Assembly: GCF_033439725.1 (NCBI RefSeq) | Contig: NW_026944389.1 | Span: 1,674,001-1,738,000, forward strand | DNA: 64,000 bases | Source: Neurospora tetraspora | Lineage: Eukaryota > Ascomycota > Sordariomycetes > Sordariales > Sordariaceae | Reading direction: 5' to 3' | Shown: piece after piece, positions 21,874 to 33,900 of the stretch | How the letters are laid out: each line of letters starts with the position of its first letter | How positions within the stretch are numbered: position 1 is the first letter of the stretch | Notes under the pieces: generated by a model | The model's input: the letters and a program-made list of their open reading frames with translations, nothing else | Databases searched by the model: none | What the model was told of the DNA's origin: nothing | Translations under genes and position numbers: made by a program

Positions 21874-23609
21874 ATGGATTCATCGCCATCGGCAACAAAG
21901 ACCTTCAGCGGGATGGAGCCAACCCTGCCCTCGGTAGCAGGCATCAAGCGCCCGGCCCCGTCACTGCTGCCGCCGTTTGAGCCTTTGTCCTCATCCCCAG
22001 GTCTGCCTCGGCCTTCGAAGCGGCAGGCCACGTCCAATGCCTTTCTGAAATACCCAACGCCCATCCCGACCTCGAGTACTGGCATCCTTTCGTCAAGCCC
22101 TCCACGCGTCGGATACAACTATGGATATGCCGCCCCATATATGGCCCCCCGCCCCGGCCTTCAAAGGACCTTGTCGACCGTGTCGGAACGCGCCCCCCTT
22201 TCCGACGTACGCGCCGTGGTTTTGAACGAGAATGGGGAGACTCTTCTCATGGGAAGGTCCAGCAACTCGTCTCACTATCAACTCTCGTCAAACAGACTGG
22301 TCAGCAGAGTTCATGTTCACGCTCGGTATATCCCCGCCACCGAAGCGCTTGAGCCCAACAAGGTCGAGATTACGTGTACGGGTTGGAACGGTCTGAAGCT
22401 GCATTGTCAAGGGCAGACATGGGAGCTGGCAAAAGGCGATTCGTTCACTTCGGAAACCGAGGGTGCGGAGATTATGATCGATGTTCATGACACCAGGGTC
22501 CTCGTGCAGTGGCCGCCGCGGGAGAAGGATCGGGACTCGTCAGCCCCCTTGAGCGATTCTTCGTGGGATGAGACACCGAGGCCAATGCGACGTGGCCGGC
22601 GACCAGGCTCCGACTCGGACGAGGGCAGCCCCATTCGACGACCGAGACGTATCAGCAGCCCCGAGTCACCCACACCCGCCAACGGATCGACTTCAAAGGC
22701 CGACCTGGACGACTTGCTGTCCGACAACGATGATGATGGTGCCGCCGTTGAGATCTATGAGGACGAGGAGGAGGATGAGCAGGAACTGCCCAAGCTGACA
22801 GATACTGGCAGGGGAGATGCTACCTTCATCACCATCGTGGACCAGAGTTTTTCCATGTCGAGTGACTTGAGCGATCCGCGATCAGATGAGGATTACGCCG
22901 ACCAAGATCCGGATGAGGAGAATGACCCCATCATACCTTCGTTTGGTCCCTGCGGCGAGAACCTGTCCAGCCGTCTCGAATCTTTCACCACAGCTACTTC
23001 ACCTCCGAGAGCTCGTACTCCCGACCGCGACTACAGTGGCAGCTCCGATGAGGAGCGGGCTGGTAGTGTCACCCCGAAGCCTCTGAAGTCGTCAAGCGGG
23101 AACGCAGCAGGTGCCGCTCGGAAGGCCTCTCCTACTCCGGCTCCTCGCTCACCATCGCCCGTCAGCAACCTCAGCGAGGAACTGACAGCAACCATTTCGA
23201 ATCATGTCATCAACCAACTCGCCTTCTCCAGACTATCATCCACGCCTTTGTCGACCATTATGAACAATCTTCCTGCGGATGATCGGAGACAGGTGACCAA
23301 GGATGAATTGCGCAGGCTCATTGAGGCAACAGCTTGCATCGGTATCATCGAACGCCAGGGCAAGGATGCTGCCGGTAAGCCGCTTGAAAGCGAGTATTAT
23401 TATGTGCCCGAATTCGACACCGATGAGCACCGTCGCCTGGCTGTGACGGACGGCTTGCGGAAGCCTAGCTTGAGGGCCTGCCGCAAGCAGCACAAGGTAA
23501 GCGTTTTCCTTCTCTACCGCCTTACCGTTTGCTATGCAAGATCAATCGGTTAACATGTCGTGTCCACCTGCAACAGCAATACTATTGGAAGAAGCCTCGC
23601 ACTCCCTGA
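21874..23609 (+). CDS. FHA-domain nuclear protein, Tos4/Plm2-like
   Basis: Two exons, 21874-23496 and 23577-23609, give 551 aa; the tiny last exon encodes QYYWKKPRTP. An FHA phosphothreonine-binding domain spans about residues 108-215, with the hallmark GRS (127-129), SNRLVSRVH (139-147) and NGLKLHCQG. The middle is long, acidic and Ser/Pro-rich with basic patches (RRGRRPGSD), likely disordered and phosphorylated. The C-terminal 120 residues (from ISNHVINQLAFSRLSSTPLS) look like a compact helical or winged-helix module, ending in the aromatic-basic tail of exon 2. Tos4/Plm2 in yeast bind chromatin and phosphorylated partners at the G1/S transition and in DNA damage responses. The assignment rests on domain order only. 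A four-codon uORF lies just upstream. Confidence 0.85.
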
Positions 23610-24501
23610 TTGTATCACCACATCAGCGCCGTCACCGTCATCACATCCCCCCATCACAACACCACACCCCATCCCCAACACCCATCCCAACACCCTACCC
23701 CTACCCCTACTACCCATACCCATTGTACCATTCTCCAAATCCCGCTATTGGCATTATGTTGTTAAGGCGTCTTACCACGGAGAATGTCTGTTTGTGTTTT
23801 CTGCAAAAGAAAAAAGTCGACATAAGCCCCTTTCACTGTCCATGTTAACACGTCATGGGGAGTACATTCTGTCTCCCAAAATCTGTATTTGCATGCTTCG
23901 GGAGGCCGCATAGCGCAGGGCGTCGTTTTGTTCGATTTTATATATATGTTTACCAGGCGTCAGCGTCTGTGTTGTAGGTTTGCCCCATTGGCCCAAGAGA
24001 AGAAAGGAGGAGAGAGGACGGAACGGAAATGTTCGAGACGAGACCTGCTGTGGAGGTCAACTGGTGCTGGCGAGAGAGTGTAGCTATACGCTGGCACGTC
24101 ATGAAGGAGCATTTGGAAAAGCGAGAGGTTACATCACTGCTTGGAAATTCAGGCAACAATGATGAAATGAGGGAGGATCGATCTGGCTGAGGTTATCTGG
24201 CCTGGTGTAAGTGGTAGCTGCTAGCATTGTAGATGTAAAAGACATCTACAAACCAAATGAAGATGGCTATCTAGTCAGGCTGTTGCCGGTGCTGTTTGAA
24301 GAAGTCACCGACACATGTGATGATAAAGAGAATGAAGCTTTGGACCCAACAGCGTGGAAAGAGCAGCTGCAGTCTGCCGCCATAGCGCAAGGCCCAGACA
24401 ATCACAGGCAACATGTGCCCCACTTTCCGCGGGCCCACTTTCCATATTTAGCGGTTAGCCCCTGACGGCGCCTTATCGTCCGTTATCGCATACAGCTGTC
24501 T
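23610..24501. other. Intergenic, FHA gene to L1-domain gene
   Basis: About 0.9 kb without a gene. It starts with a CAC/CCC-rich pyrimidine tract (CATCCCAACACC and CTACCCCTACC repeats, 23640-23715) in the FHA gene's 3' UTR. Confidence 0.5.
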
Positions 24502-24517
24502 AGCTTATCGATAAGCT
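24502..24517. promoter_or_regulatory. 16-bp perfect palindrome with GATA motifs
   Basis: AGCTTATCGATAAGCT is a perfect palindrome 160 bp upstream of the L1-domain gene's ATG. It contains two opposed GATAA motifs. Two further TTATC copies lie at 24473-24488, making a cluster of four GATA-factor-like sites. Confidence 0.55.
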
Positions 24518-24677
24518 TATAGCAGGAAAAAAATAAGCGTCAGTGCACCGACCTCCCCAAAATTTCCAGAGGGTGCCTTCTGTCGCTCTGGGAGAAAAAA
24601 CACCTGGGACTCGTATCGCGATCGTCTCAATTCACACCAACCCCACCCACAGATATCTTCTTCCCCAGCCAACGAAG

Positions 24678-25982
24678 ATGTCCAAGTCCACATCCGTTGT
24701 CAAGGCGTCTGACGCCGTCGTCTCTCCCGTCGACACTAACCAGGTTTGTGTTCTCTGGATCAATGCAATTGGCTTTTTCCCCGACTTGCTAACCCTCCAA
24801 ATCAACAGATCACCAAGGCCTCCAAGGCCCTCCTCGCCCACATCAAGAAGGCCACCGCCGCCTCTACTGCCGTTTCCAAGAACCTTCTCGCCGATGAGGA
24901 GTCGACCGTCGCCGAGACCCCGATCTGGCTTACTCTCACCACCAAGAAGCACATCGCCGACACGAACCGCCTGCAACCCTCCAAGATCGTTCTCCCCAAC
25001 CCCCTGAACGCCGATAACGAGTCTACCATCTGCATCATCGTCGCCGACCCTCAGCGGCACTACAAGAACGTTGTCGCCTCTGAGGAGTTCCCCGAGGACC
25101 TGCGCAACCGCATCACCCGCGTCATCGACGTCAGCCATCTCAAGGCCAAGTTCAAGACATACGAGGCCCAGCGCCAGCTGTTCAACGACCATGACATCTT
25201 CCTTGCCGACGACAGAATCGTCAACCGTCTCCCCAAGCACCTGGGCAAGACTTTCTTCAAGAGCACCGCCAAGCGCCCCGTTCCTGTTGTGTTCATGAAG
25301 CAGAGGGAGAAGGTTGACGGCAAGAGGGTGGCGAAGCCCAAGGGTCCCAAGCCCAAGCGCGACGCCGTTGAGAACGTCAATGCTAGACCTACACCAGAGA
25401 TTGTGGCCGAGATCCGCAAGGCCATTGGCTCGGCGCTCGTTTCGGTATGTTTCACTCGCTCGGCAACTTATTCATCAAGGTGCATGTTACACATAGACTA
25501 ACGCCCATATTTTCTAGCTGAGCCCCTCTACCAACACCGCCATCAAGGTCGGCTACGCCAGCTGGGACGCCGAGAAGCTCGTGGCCAACGTCGAGAAGGT
25601 CGTCAACGAGCTCGTCGAGCGCTTCGTGCCCCACAAGTGGAGCAACGTCAGGAGTTTCTACCTCAAGGGTCCCGAGACGGCGGCCCTTCCCCTCTACCAG
25701 ACCGACGAGCTCTGGCTGGACGACAGCAAGGTCATCGCCGACGGCGCCGAGCCCGAGAAGGCCAACATCGGCAAGAAGCGCAAGGCTGCCGACGACGAGA
25801 CCGAGGCCAAGGCCGAGGAGGGTGCTAAGGACGAGAGCAGGCCGAAGAAGAAGGCCAAGAAGGCTGCTGCTGCCGCCGCTCTTCCCGAGAGCAACGACGA
25901 CAAGCTCGACAAGGAGATTGCCACGCGGAAAGCGACGTTGAGGAAGCAGAAGGCTGCGGCGAAGAAGGCTGTTGAGGTTTAA
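24678..25982 (+). CDS. Ribosome-biogenesis protein of the L1 fold, Cic1/Utp30 (RSL1D1) family
   Basis: Three exons, 24678-24743, 24809-25444 and 25518-25982, give 388 aa. After a short N-terminus the two-part ribosomal L1-like fold runs from about residue 23 to 290, with TPIWLTLTTKKHI, RLQPSKIVLPNP, CIIVADPQRHYK, RVIDVSHLKAKFKTYEAQRQLFN split into the usual lobes, then KHLGKTFFKS and RPVPVVF. The last 100 residues are highly charged Lys/Glu/Ala, typical of nucleolar factors. Cic1/Nsa3 binds pre-60S particles, Utp30 the small-subunit processome; which orthologue this is remains open, with Cic1 slightly favoured by the longer acidic-basic tail. Introns carry TGCTAAC and ACTAACG branch sites. 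Confidence 0.9.
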
Positions 25983-27993
25983 TATCTTTTTTAACTCTGA
26001 TCTGAAGGGACTGACTGATGGACTGGACTGGTTGGACTGGGTTGATTGAAAGCGACATGCAAGAGGAGAAGAATCAATCGTTGCTTGGCATTTGCTTGGC
26101 GTTTTGGCGTCCATGGTAAAACATAAAACACACGTTCGGGTTTCGTTGGAGTTGTTGTACAAGACAAAGACACACACTCTGTGGAAGGTTGGAAGTTAAG
26201 ACGGGAGGTGGTATCTACTAGTTCTATGTACTAGGAGGCTAGTTGAAGAAGATATCCTTATTGTATTCATTCCCGAGCGGGTTATGGTTGTGTGAGCGAG
26301 CGTGGATGTTGCAGACACTTTTGATGACGGTTCTCATGGTGGCTGTTCTGTCGATGGGCAGCCTGGGGCTTAATATGTCTTGAGCCCTGTGTTCTATACA
26401 ATCGTCCAAGGGGATCTCGGCGCAGCAAAGACTTATTTACCTGTCAAGAAAGGTACGGTGGAAAACGATTCCCATCGCACCATGACAGTCTTGATGATCG
26501 GATGAAACCTCAACAACGGACGAACGACAGCGCCATCATCACAAGTCTTCCGGATTCCGATACGCGATGTGGAGTAATCCTACCCAGCTCGGTAACAATA
26601 TCCGACTGTAAAAGAAAGACATCCGGTAACTACCCCTACTGGTACCTTACTTGCTCAGCATGACTTTTTGTTGTTCAGAGAGTATCAACTGACCAGATGG
26701 AAAGAAGTTCGAGTTGATAATTTAGGTTCGCCCTATACTGAAAAGGGAAAAGTCTGTTCCCCACCCCCGGATTTACAGTGGCGCCTGCCCAGAACTGTCA
26801 CACTGTGCTGCATAAAACAGTGTCCGAGTCTCCACTTCGACATTGTTCCGTCCGGCAGTGACACTTGCCCCACTTTGTCACTTTCCTTATTCTCGTTTCC
26901 TTTTCCTTCGACTTGTCACTCTCTCCTCACACACAGTGTACATCTCGACTTGCCTCTCCAACTTCAGCCTGTTTTTGTCGTTACAGAGGAGGGCATCCAG
27001 ATCAACTGCCGAGAAACCACAAGACACCGTTCAACGCCAATTGTCATGTTCTCGTAAGCTTCTGCGGAGAAGACGATGAGGCTTTGTCAGGCAACTCTCC
27101 CAATGCCTGGATCTGTCACTCACTCATTCTCCGCTTCTCTTGACTTTGAGATACGACTTGAAGATGAAACGTAAGAGGAGTTGCGGAATTCGGCACGGAA
27201 GGACTTCCCAAGTTTCAAGTACTTCGGCCATCTCGGTATTGTGAGAGACTACCGCAGTGTCACCTCGACTTACACGACTGAAGAACTGCAACAAGAGGGT
27301 ATCCATTACCAAATCACATCTCCCTTGCTGCTTGTTCTTCAGAGGATCACCATGACAACACCTCCGCATTCCCCTCTCCAACTACCCGGGCTGAGTCTCT
27401 CAGACAATAATCGGTGTCTACTTTTACTGCCGAGATGCTTTGTTGTCTGATGGAACCACCCCAACTCCCCGCCTTCTCTCCTCCCCGAGGGCTGATCGAC
27501 TAACCTCATATGATATCAAGACTTTCAATTAACGGTTACCAATGACAGAATGACAGGTGTGACAAAGTGTCGGTTCGGGGCGCTGGGTGGTTCGTCTAAT
27601 GGTTCGTCTAACCACCCGCCCTTGGCACAAGCTTCAGCCATCTTCTCTACTCCTTCGGCAGATGTTTATCACGATGATTGTGAGAGGGGATGGTTACCGG
27701 CCTCCCATATAACCATATGAGCCCCTCTAGATACCCGGATAGCGGTATTCTATGATCTCATCCTACCTCTCTGTGTGCAACCAGTCATGCCATCTACCTA
27801 TTTCCCTGTGATATAAGCTCCCAGAACCAGGAGCAGCAGTCAACTTCAACAGTTGTTATACTACTACCACAGTCTTAGGTGACATCAGAACTGAAAGTCC
27901 GATTCCCGAGTTAGACAGCAAATATCGAAACCGTCCAAGCTCCTTTTGTCGACAAGTCCTTCATCATCGGCGGCTCAGGATAGCATCCTCACC
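25983..27993. other. Intergenic, L1-domain gene to P450
   Basis: About 2 kb without a supportable gene. It contains a small hairpin with tandem GGTTCGTCTAA at 27585-27617. The last 180 bp holds a TATA-like GATATAAG at about 27810 and the P450 leader. Confidence 0.55.
27585..27617. repeat. Hairpin enclosing an 11-bp tandem repeat
   Basis: GGGTGGTT (27585-27592) is the exact inverse of AACCACCC (27610-27617), with a 17-nt loop. The loop region includes two overlapping copies of GGTTCGTCTAA. Confidence 0.65.
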
Positions 27994-29710
27994 ATGGGTG
28001 TCGTGCTAGGGGTCAAAGATGGCAAAGTGTCGCCGACACGAGCACTCATCGGCACAACCACTACTGTGCTCGTCAGTTACTGGCTATACATCCTCCTATC
28101 CGCCATCGTCATCCGTGCCGCCTACAAACGCTACGCCTCACCACTACGCAAATATCCCGGTCCCTTCCTAGCCTCCTGTTCGCGTCTATGGAAGGTCCTC
28201 TCCACAGCCAGCGGCCGCACACACCTCGACCACATCGAACTTCATCGGAAATACGGTCCCGTCGTGAGGATCGCCCCCAACGAGGTCTCGGTAGCATCGC
28301 CCGAAGCAGCCAGGACACTTCTGAGCGCCGGCAAGCGCTTCTTCAAGACGCCCTTCTACGGCGTCTTCCCACCGCCCGAGAACCCCGACATCTTCACTGA
28401 GACCCGCGAAGATGTCCACGCCCAAAAGAAGCGAGTCGCCAACGTGCCCTACAGCATGGCTGCCATGCAACAGCTGAGTCCCTTCATCGACGACACCATC
28501 GAGCTGTTGGCGCGCAAGATCGACGAGCACATTGCGCAGCAACACAAGTGGGTGTTTGACCTGGGCGATTACCTCCACTACTTTGCCTTTGACGTGCTTG
28601 GGGAGGTGGCTTTCAGCAGGAGCTTTGGTTTTCTTGAACAAGGCCGGGATGTGGACAATGCGATCAAGACGATTGACAAGTCCCAGACGTACAATGGGAT
28701 TGTGGGGCAGGTGCCTGAGCTGGATCACCTGCTGAGAAGGAACCCGCTGTGGCAGTTCATCCCCTGGTTGAGCACTAAGAATGCTCTGATCACAAGGATG
28801 GCGCTCGAGGAGATGGGGAGGAGACAGCCGTTTAACAAGGACACGGCGGTGCTGCAGACTGGTGATGCGAGGCAGGATTTGATGGCTAGCTTGATCTTGG
28901 GGCATTTGAAGGACCCGGAGAGGTTTGGGGTGGGGGATGTCTTTGCTGTTGCGCATGGTGCTATGTGAGTGCTGACTACCTTACTTTCTGCTCGTCAAAG
29001 ACACAGTCACTAATCTTTCGTGACAACAGCTTCGCCGGCTCCGACTCCACCGCCTCAACAATGCAATCCTTCTTCTACCACGTCCTCTCCTCCCCCTCCA
29101 CCTACCAGTCTATCCTGCACGAGATCCAATCCGCCGTCTCCTCGGGTACCATCCCCGCCACCGGCAACCTAACCTGGAACCAAGCCCAAACCTTGCCTTA
29201 CCTGCAAGCCTGTCTCAAAGAAGCCATGCGCGTGCGTCCCGCTGTGGGACTGAACATCACCCGGCTTGTACCTCCAGAGGGCGCAGAGCTGGATGGGCAC
29301 TTCTTCCCCGGAGGCACGAGCATCGCTGCTAACGGGTGGGTGCTACATCGTGATAAGGTGACGTTTGGGAAGGATGCGGATGAGTGGAGGCCGGAGAGGT
29401 GGTTGGAGAGCGAAGAGGAGGCGAGGAGGATGGAGAGGTATATGTTTCAGGTGAGTACAGTACATTCCGCCCGGTGACGCTGAATGGAGAGAGAGAAAGA
29501 GGCTAATAATCATGATAAACACAACAGTTCGGTGGTGGAAGTCATCTCTGTATTGGAAGGAACTTGGCGCTGTTGGAGATCAACAAGGTTGTTCCGCGGT
29601 TGTTGAGGGATTATAGGTTCGAGTTGGCGCACCCGGGGAGGGAGTTGAAGGCTAATGCGTCGTTCTTTGTCGTGCAGAGTGGGTTGGAGGTTTTTGTGCG
29701 TAGGGCGTGA
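27994..29710 (+). CDS. Cytochrome P450 monooxygenase, pisatin-demethylase-like group
   Basis: Three exons, 27994-28964, 29030-29450 and 29528-29710, give 524 aa. An N-terminal membrane anchor (VLVSYWLYILLSAIVIRAAY) and proline hinge (KYPGPFLAS) place it in the ER membrane. The I-helix oxygen motif is AGSDST (residues 326-331), the K-helix is EAMR (388-391), the PERF-like motif is WRPERW, and the heme loop is FGGGSHLCIG with Cys472. The segment FKTPFYGVFPPPENPDIFT before the C helix and the RKYGPVVRIAPNEVS block are typical of fungal pisatin-demethylase-like families, which hydroxylate or demethylate varied small molecules. The substrate cannot be inferred. The start is the ATG in ACCATGGG; the longer frame begins at a non-ATG codon. 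Confidence 0.95.
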
Positions 29711-31076
29711 AGAGTTTCTGAGAGTTTGGTGTGAGTGTCCGTCCATTGTCTGTTTTGGTTGATGTTGGTGTGATTTCTACGGTGTTGAGTCTACCATTAC
29801 TCCTTTGGCAGCTTTTTCTTCCCCGTTTCTTCACTTGCCGTACAATTCAATACTGGTTTGTTTGTTAGTTTGGTTCTTCGATCATAGGTTGAACAGGGGA
29901 GTTTTGGAGCTCTCATTGGCCTTTGGAGAGGAACCGTCCTTCGTTTGAAGCGATATGGGACAATGGCAAGGGCTTAGGACGCCACAGAAGCCTCTTATGG
30001 GTGTCCTATTATGCCTTTCTCTATTTCCCTCAAGGCCTTTAAAACTAGAAGATATCGGTCTACGGTAATTAGCTAATAGAAAGCCGAACGCTTTCCTATA
30101 TCCAGCAAAGTTGCCGTTTTTTGTACCAGACTAACAAACAAACCAGGGCTGGATTGTACACGTCTGGTAACATCTAGAAAGCAAGAACACTAGCAACGTT
30201 CCAGTTACCGGGATCTTTTCCCAGGCACAACACTTGCCGCACCTTGGTAACGTACTTGTTGGATTCCAGTCAACTCCACGTGAACTTCCAGACCACTTAC
30301 CGAACAATTAATTCCCTTACTAGGTCGAGCCTTCGAAAAGTAACAGATCGTTACAACCCTGTATTAGCCTGTGGATGTATAAGCAATCAAGATAAACGAG
30401 GACGGGAGGAAGCGAGTGGTGACATCCGCGAATGGGATCCTCCAAAGCTTGAGTTTATCCATATTCTCAACTCCGTCCAACACCATTGTGGCCAAGCTCA
30501 CTCTGGAAATCTGAAATCTACCAAAAATATCGATTTTTCAATTCTTGAATGGAAATGGAACCATCTTACGGCTTCCATAGCAACAATGGCGACAACTCAG
30601 TGTAACAAGCGTCGGTTACCATTCCGACTTGGACGCTTCCATCTCCTTACGGACTTGCGTTTCCCAGCCCACAAAATAGCACCTTGAGAAGTCGTCCAAG
30701 TCCGACGATGGTTGCTCCAGTTCGTAGTTCCTGTTCCATCGGCGGGACTGGCAATTCAGGTAGCGAGCAGACGAAAGCCATGGTCCAAAGCCGGTGAATC
30801 CAGACCATGAAATCGCGTGCTGCGACTAGCTTTCCGGCTCGATCGACGTAGGAGGCACTGGTGGACATAATGCGAGCAATATATAAGTGATAATCCCCAA
30901 GCCAGTATGGCAATGATCAACCCGGCATACTTCTGTGTAGCGTGCTTGGAGAGGAGTTTATTCTCACGGCTTCAGATAGAGTGAGGGATCACCACTAACA
31001 ATCGAGGGGACGAGAGCTTCGGCAATTAAACCTACGACACACCCACTGGTCCTTCCCTTCGACTCCCGCCGCCACC
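29711..31076. other. Intergenic, P450 to LysM gene
   Basis: About 1.4 kb with no supportable gene. The end carries a clear leader running into GCCGCCACCATGG, an ideal start context. Confidence 0.5.
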
Positions 31077-32584
31077 ATGGGTCCCTTTTTCATCTTGCTA
31101 AGGGTACTACTTGTGACCCTGCTGGTGACGATCTCCCACCACAGTGTTTCGGCCCAAACAACAACATGCAACCGAACAGTCAAAGCCAAGACCGGAGATA
31201 CTTGTGCCACCATCGCCGCTGCTAACGGGATAACCGTCTCCCAGTTCCTCCAGTCCAACCCCAGCATAACCAGCTGCTCACAACTCACGGTGGGGTACGA
31301 CTACTGCGTGGACGGACGAACGGCCACTGGCACCGCTGACCCGCCTTCGCCGACGGGCCCAGACAAGTCCGTTAGTACCGATGGCACATGTGGGAACGGG
31401 GTGACGTGTGTTGGATCCCGCTTCGGCAACTGCTGCTCGGAGCACGGGTTCTGCGGGGGTACGGCCGATTATTGCCGGGCCGGGTGTCAACCGGATTTCG
31501 GGATATGCGGTGTGGAGTCTTCGTCAACCTCAACGGCGCCGCCCGTCACTTCACCACCCCCCACCACCGGGCCCGGGGAGCCTTGCGGGACGGTGACGGT
31601 GACGACTACGAGTACTGCTTCGTACATCTCGGTGACTACGAGGACGGCGACGTCTGTTACGACGGCGACTGCGACGATTTCGGCTACGGCAACGGCTACG
31701 GCTACGATCACAGCTACGGCTACGGCTACGTCGGTGGTTACGACTACTGCGGGTGGGACGACGGCTACGAGGACGGTGACTGCCACGGCAACGGCTACGT
31801 CGATTGTTACTGCTACCGGAAGTGTTACGGCGACGATCACGACTACGGCTACGGCGACTACTGCTATCACGCAGACGTCGGTGATCTTGACGACGTCGAC
31901 GAATATTGTCAGCATCACTAACACGGTTCCGGCTACCGTGACTGCTACGGCTACTTCAACGTTGACAAGGACGGCTACTAGTACCGGGGTTACTCAGACC
32001 TCCGTGATCTTGACGACGTCGACGAATGTTGTTAATGTGACGAATACCGTGCCTATTACGGCTACCGTGCCTGTTACTGCTACGGCTACGGCTACGATCA
32101 CGCTCACAACCATAACCACTTCGACAGCTACAACTACAGCTACAGCTACAGCTACCACGAGGGTTATCCGCACCTCGGTAATAGTGACAACCTCGACAAA
32201 TATCGTCAACGTAACCAACACCGTACCCATTACCGCTACGGTACCCGTCACCGTCACCACATTAATCACAACCACCGCAACAGCTACAGCAACAGCAACA
32301 GCAACAGCAACCAACACCATCCCCATCACCGCAACCGCAACCTTCACAGTAACAGCAACCTCCTACACCGGCATAACCCGCACCTCCGTAATCCTCACCA
32401 CCTCGACCTCGACCAACATAATCGACACAACCGCCACCGCCACCGTGACCCTCACAAAAATCAACACCCTCACCACCACCGTTCAAGTTCCCGTCTATGT
32501 CACGCAAACGCAAACCCAAACCCAAACGAAGCCAGTAACCGCCACTTTAACGGTACCAGTCTACATCACCAACACAAAGCAAGT

Positions 32585-32673
<89 letters not shown>

Positions 32674-33560
32674 TAACAGCCACCTCAACAACCTACAGCT
32701 ATTCAATCGCTACGCTTACTACTATTGTGACGGAGACGGAAACCGAGACTTTGACGTCTACGACAACGAGCACGAGGGTGACGCAGGTTACTAGCACTAG
32801 TACTAGTACGAGTATCGATACTTTGACGAGTATTATCTATACTACCGCTACCGCTACCGCGACGGCTACGGCTACGGCTACGGCTACGGCTACGGCTACG
32901 GCTACCAAGACAGTGACGGACACCAAGACGCCGCCTGCTATTACGACTACCGCTACGGTCACGAAACCGGGTCAAGTGATTACAGCTACGGTGACGGCGA
33001 CGGTGACGAGTACCACGACGGCGACGGTGACGACGATACCGGGTGGTGGAGGAAATGGAAATGGAAATGCGCCGGGGCCGGTGGTACCGGGGACTTCAAA
33101 GACTTGTTAGTTGAGCCCGTCCGTTGTTGTTGTTTCCCTTTTTTTTTAGTCCCCGTTTTCCTGGGGTTTTGAAGGACTGGACCGTTAAGCTGACTTGAAA
33201 ATTATTGATGCCCGCAAACTTTAGGCAAGGCATACGACAAGATCACCAACGACGACAGCTGCAGGGATATCGCTAACAGAAATGGGTTGTTGTTGTTGGA
33301 TTTGTGAGTTTGAACAATTTTTTCTTCTTCTTCTTTTTCCGTCTTTTTCCCCGTCTTTTTTCACCCCCACTCCCTGAAGAGTTAACAACGACGAACACTA
33401 ACATTGAAATCTTTCGCGAAGCTACAAACTTAACCCAGGGGTAAGTAAAACAAGAGACCTCTTTTGTTGTTGTTCTGTGTGCTGATTGATGTCCTTGTGA
33501 AAACAGATCGACTGCGATAACCTCTGGCCGGGATACTGGGTATGTACAAGGGCGTTCTAG
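31077..33560 (+). CDS. Secreted LysM - chitin-binding type 1 - Thr/Ala-repeat - LysM protein
   Basis: Four exons, 31077-33105, 33225-33303, 33422-33440 (19 nt) and 33507-33560, give 726 aa. A signal peptide (residues 1-26) is followed by a LysM (TGDTCATIAAANGITVSQF to CVDG, about 30-77) and a ChtBD1/hevein-like domain with eight cysteines (CGNGVTC to GIC, about 102-142). About 530 residues then consist almost wholly of Thr, Ala, Val, Ile and Ser, much of it strict TA dipeptides. The last exons encode a second LysM: CKAYDKITNDDSCRDIA, LDFYKLNPG, IDCDNLWPGYWVC. Such modules bind chitin or peptidoglycan; the repeat is probably a heavily O-glycosylated stalk. It could be a cell-wall protein or an effector-like chitin sequestrant. 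No GPI signal is seen. All splice phases agree, and the third exon is unusually short. Confidence 0.88.
31600..32920 (+). repeat. Coding minisatellite (ACN-GCN)n in the LysM gene
   Basis: A long GGCTAC/ACAGCA-type array encodes Thr-Ala dipeptides. The most uniform blocks are (AACAGC)n at about 32584-32671 (about 14 units) and (GGCTAC)n at about 32858-32906 (8 units). The same residues are encoded by different synonymous hexamers in different blocks, showing independent expansions. Larger repeats with VILTTST(N)(I/V)V are interspersed. Confidence 0.85.
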
Positions 33561-33900
33561 GGAGGAGAGTAGGGAGGAGTTATGGAAATGGCTTGATCGT
33601 GGGAAAGTCCGCTAGAGAGAAGATATGATGGGGTTGAGAATAGTGTTGCAATAAAACGAGTTGAAACCAAATTTCGGTTCTTTACAAACTTCTATCAGTG
33701 ACAGAATGTTGTTGTTGATGGCCAACTGTTTGAGATGCCGGGTACCCCTAATCTACTCGAGTTGAACCATTTCATACTTGAAAACCACTTTTTCCTATCC
33801 GCTATTCAGCTATAACCTAACCTAGAACAAACAAATGCGCTTTCAACAACCCAAAAAGGCGCTGGTGGCATACACACAGTAACTGCTAACCCCCTTCCCC
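33561..33900. other. Short convergent intergenic region
   Basis: About 340 bp between the tail-to-tail LysM and listerin genes. A poly(A) signal AATAAA at 33650 serves the plus-strand gene. Confidence 0.6.
33650..33655 (+). terminator. Putative poly(A) signal of LysM gene
   Basis: AATAAA, 90 bp downstream of the LysM gene's stop codon. Confidence 0.55.

Noticed and set aside
31487-32347. Long antisense open frames opposite the LysM gene repeats
   Set aside because: They are a by-product of the hexanucleotide repeats, which lack stops in several frames; the products are low-complexity Val/Ala strings.
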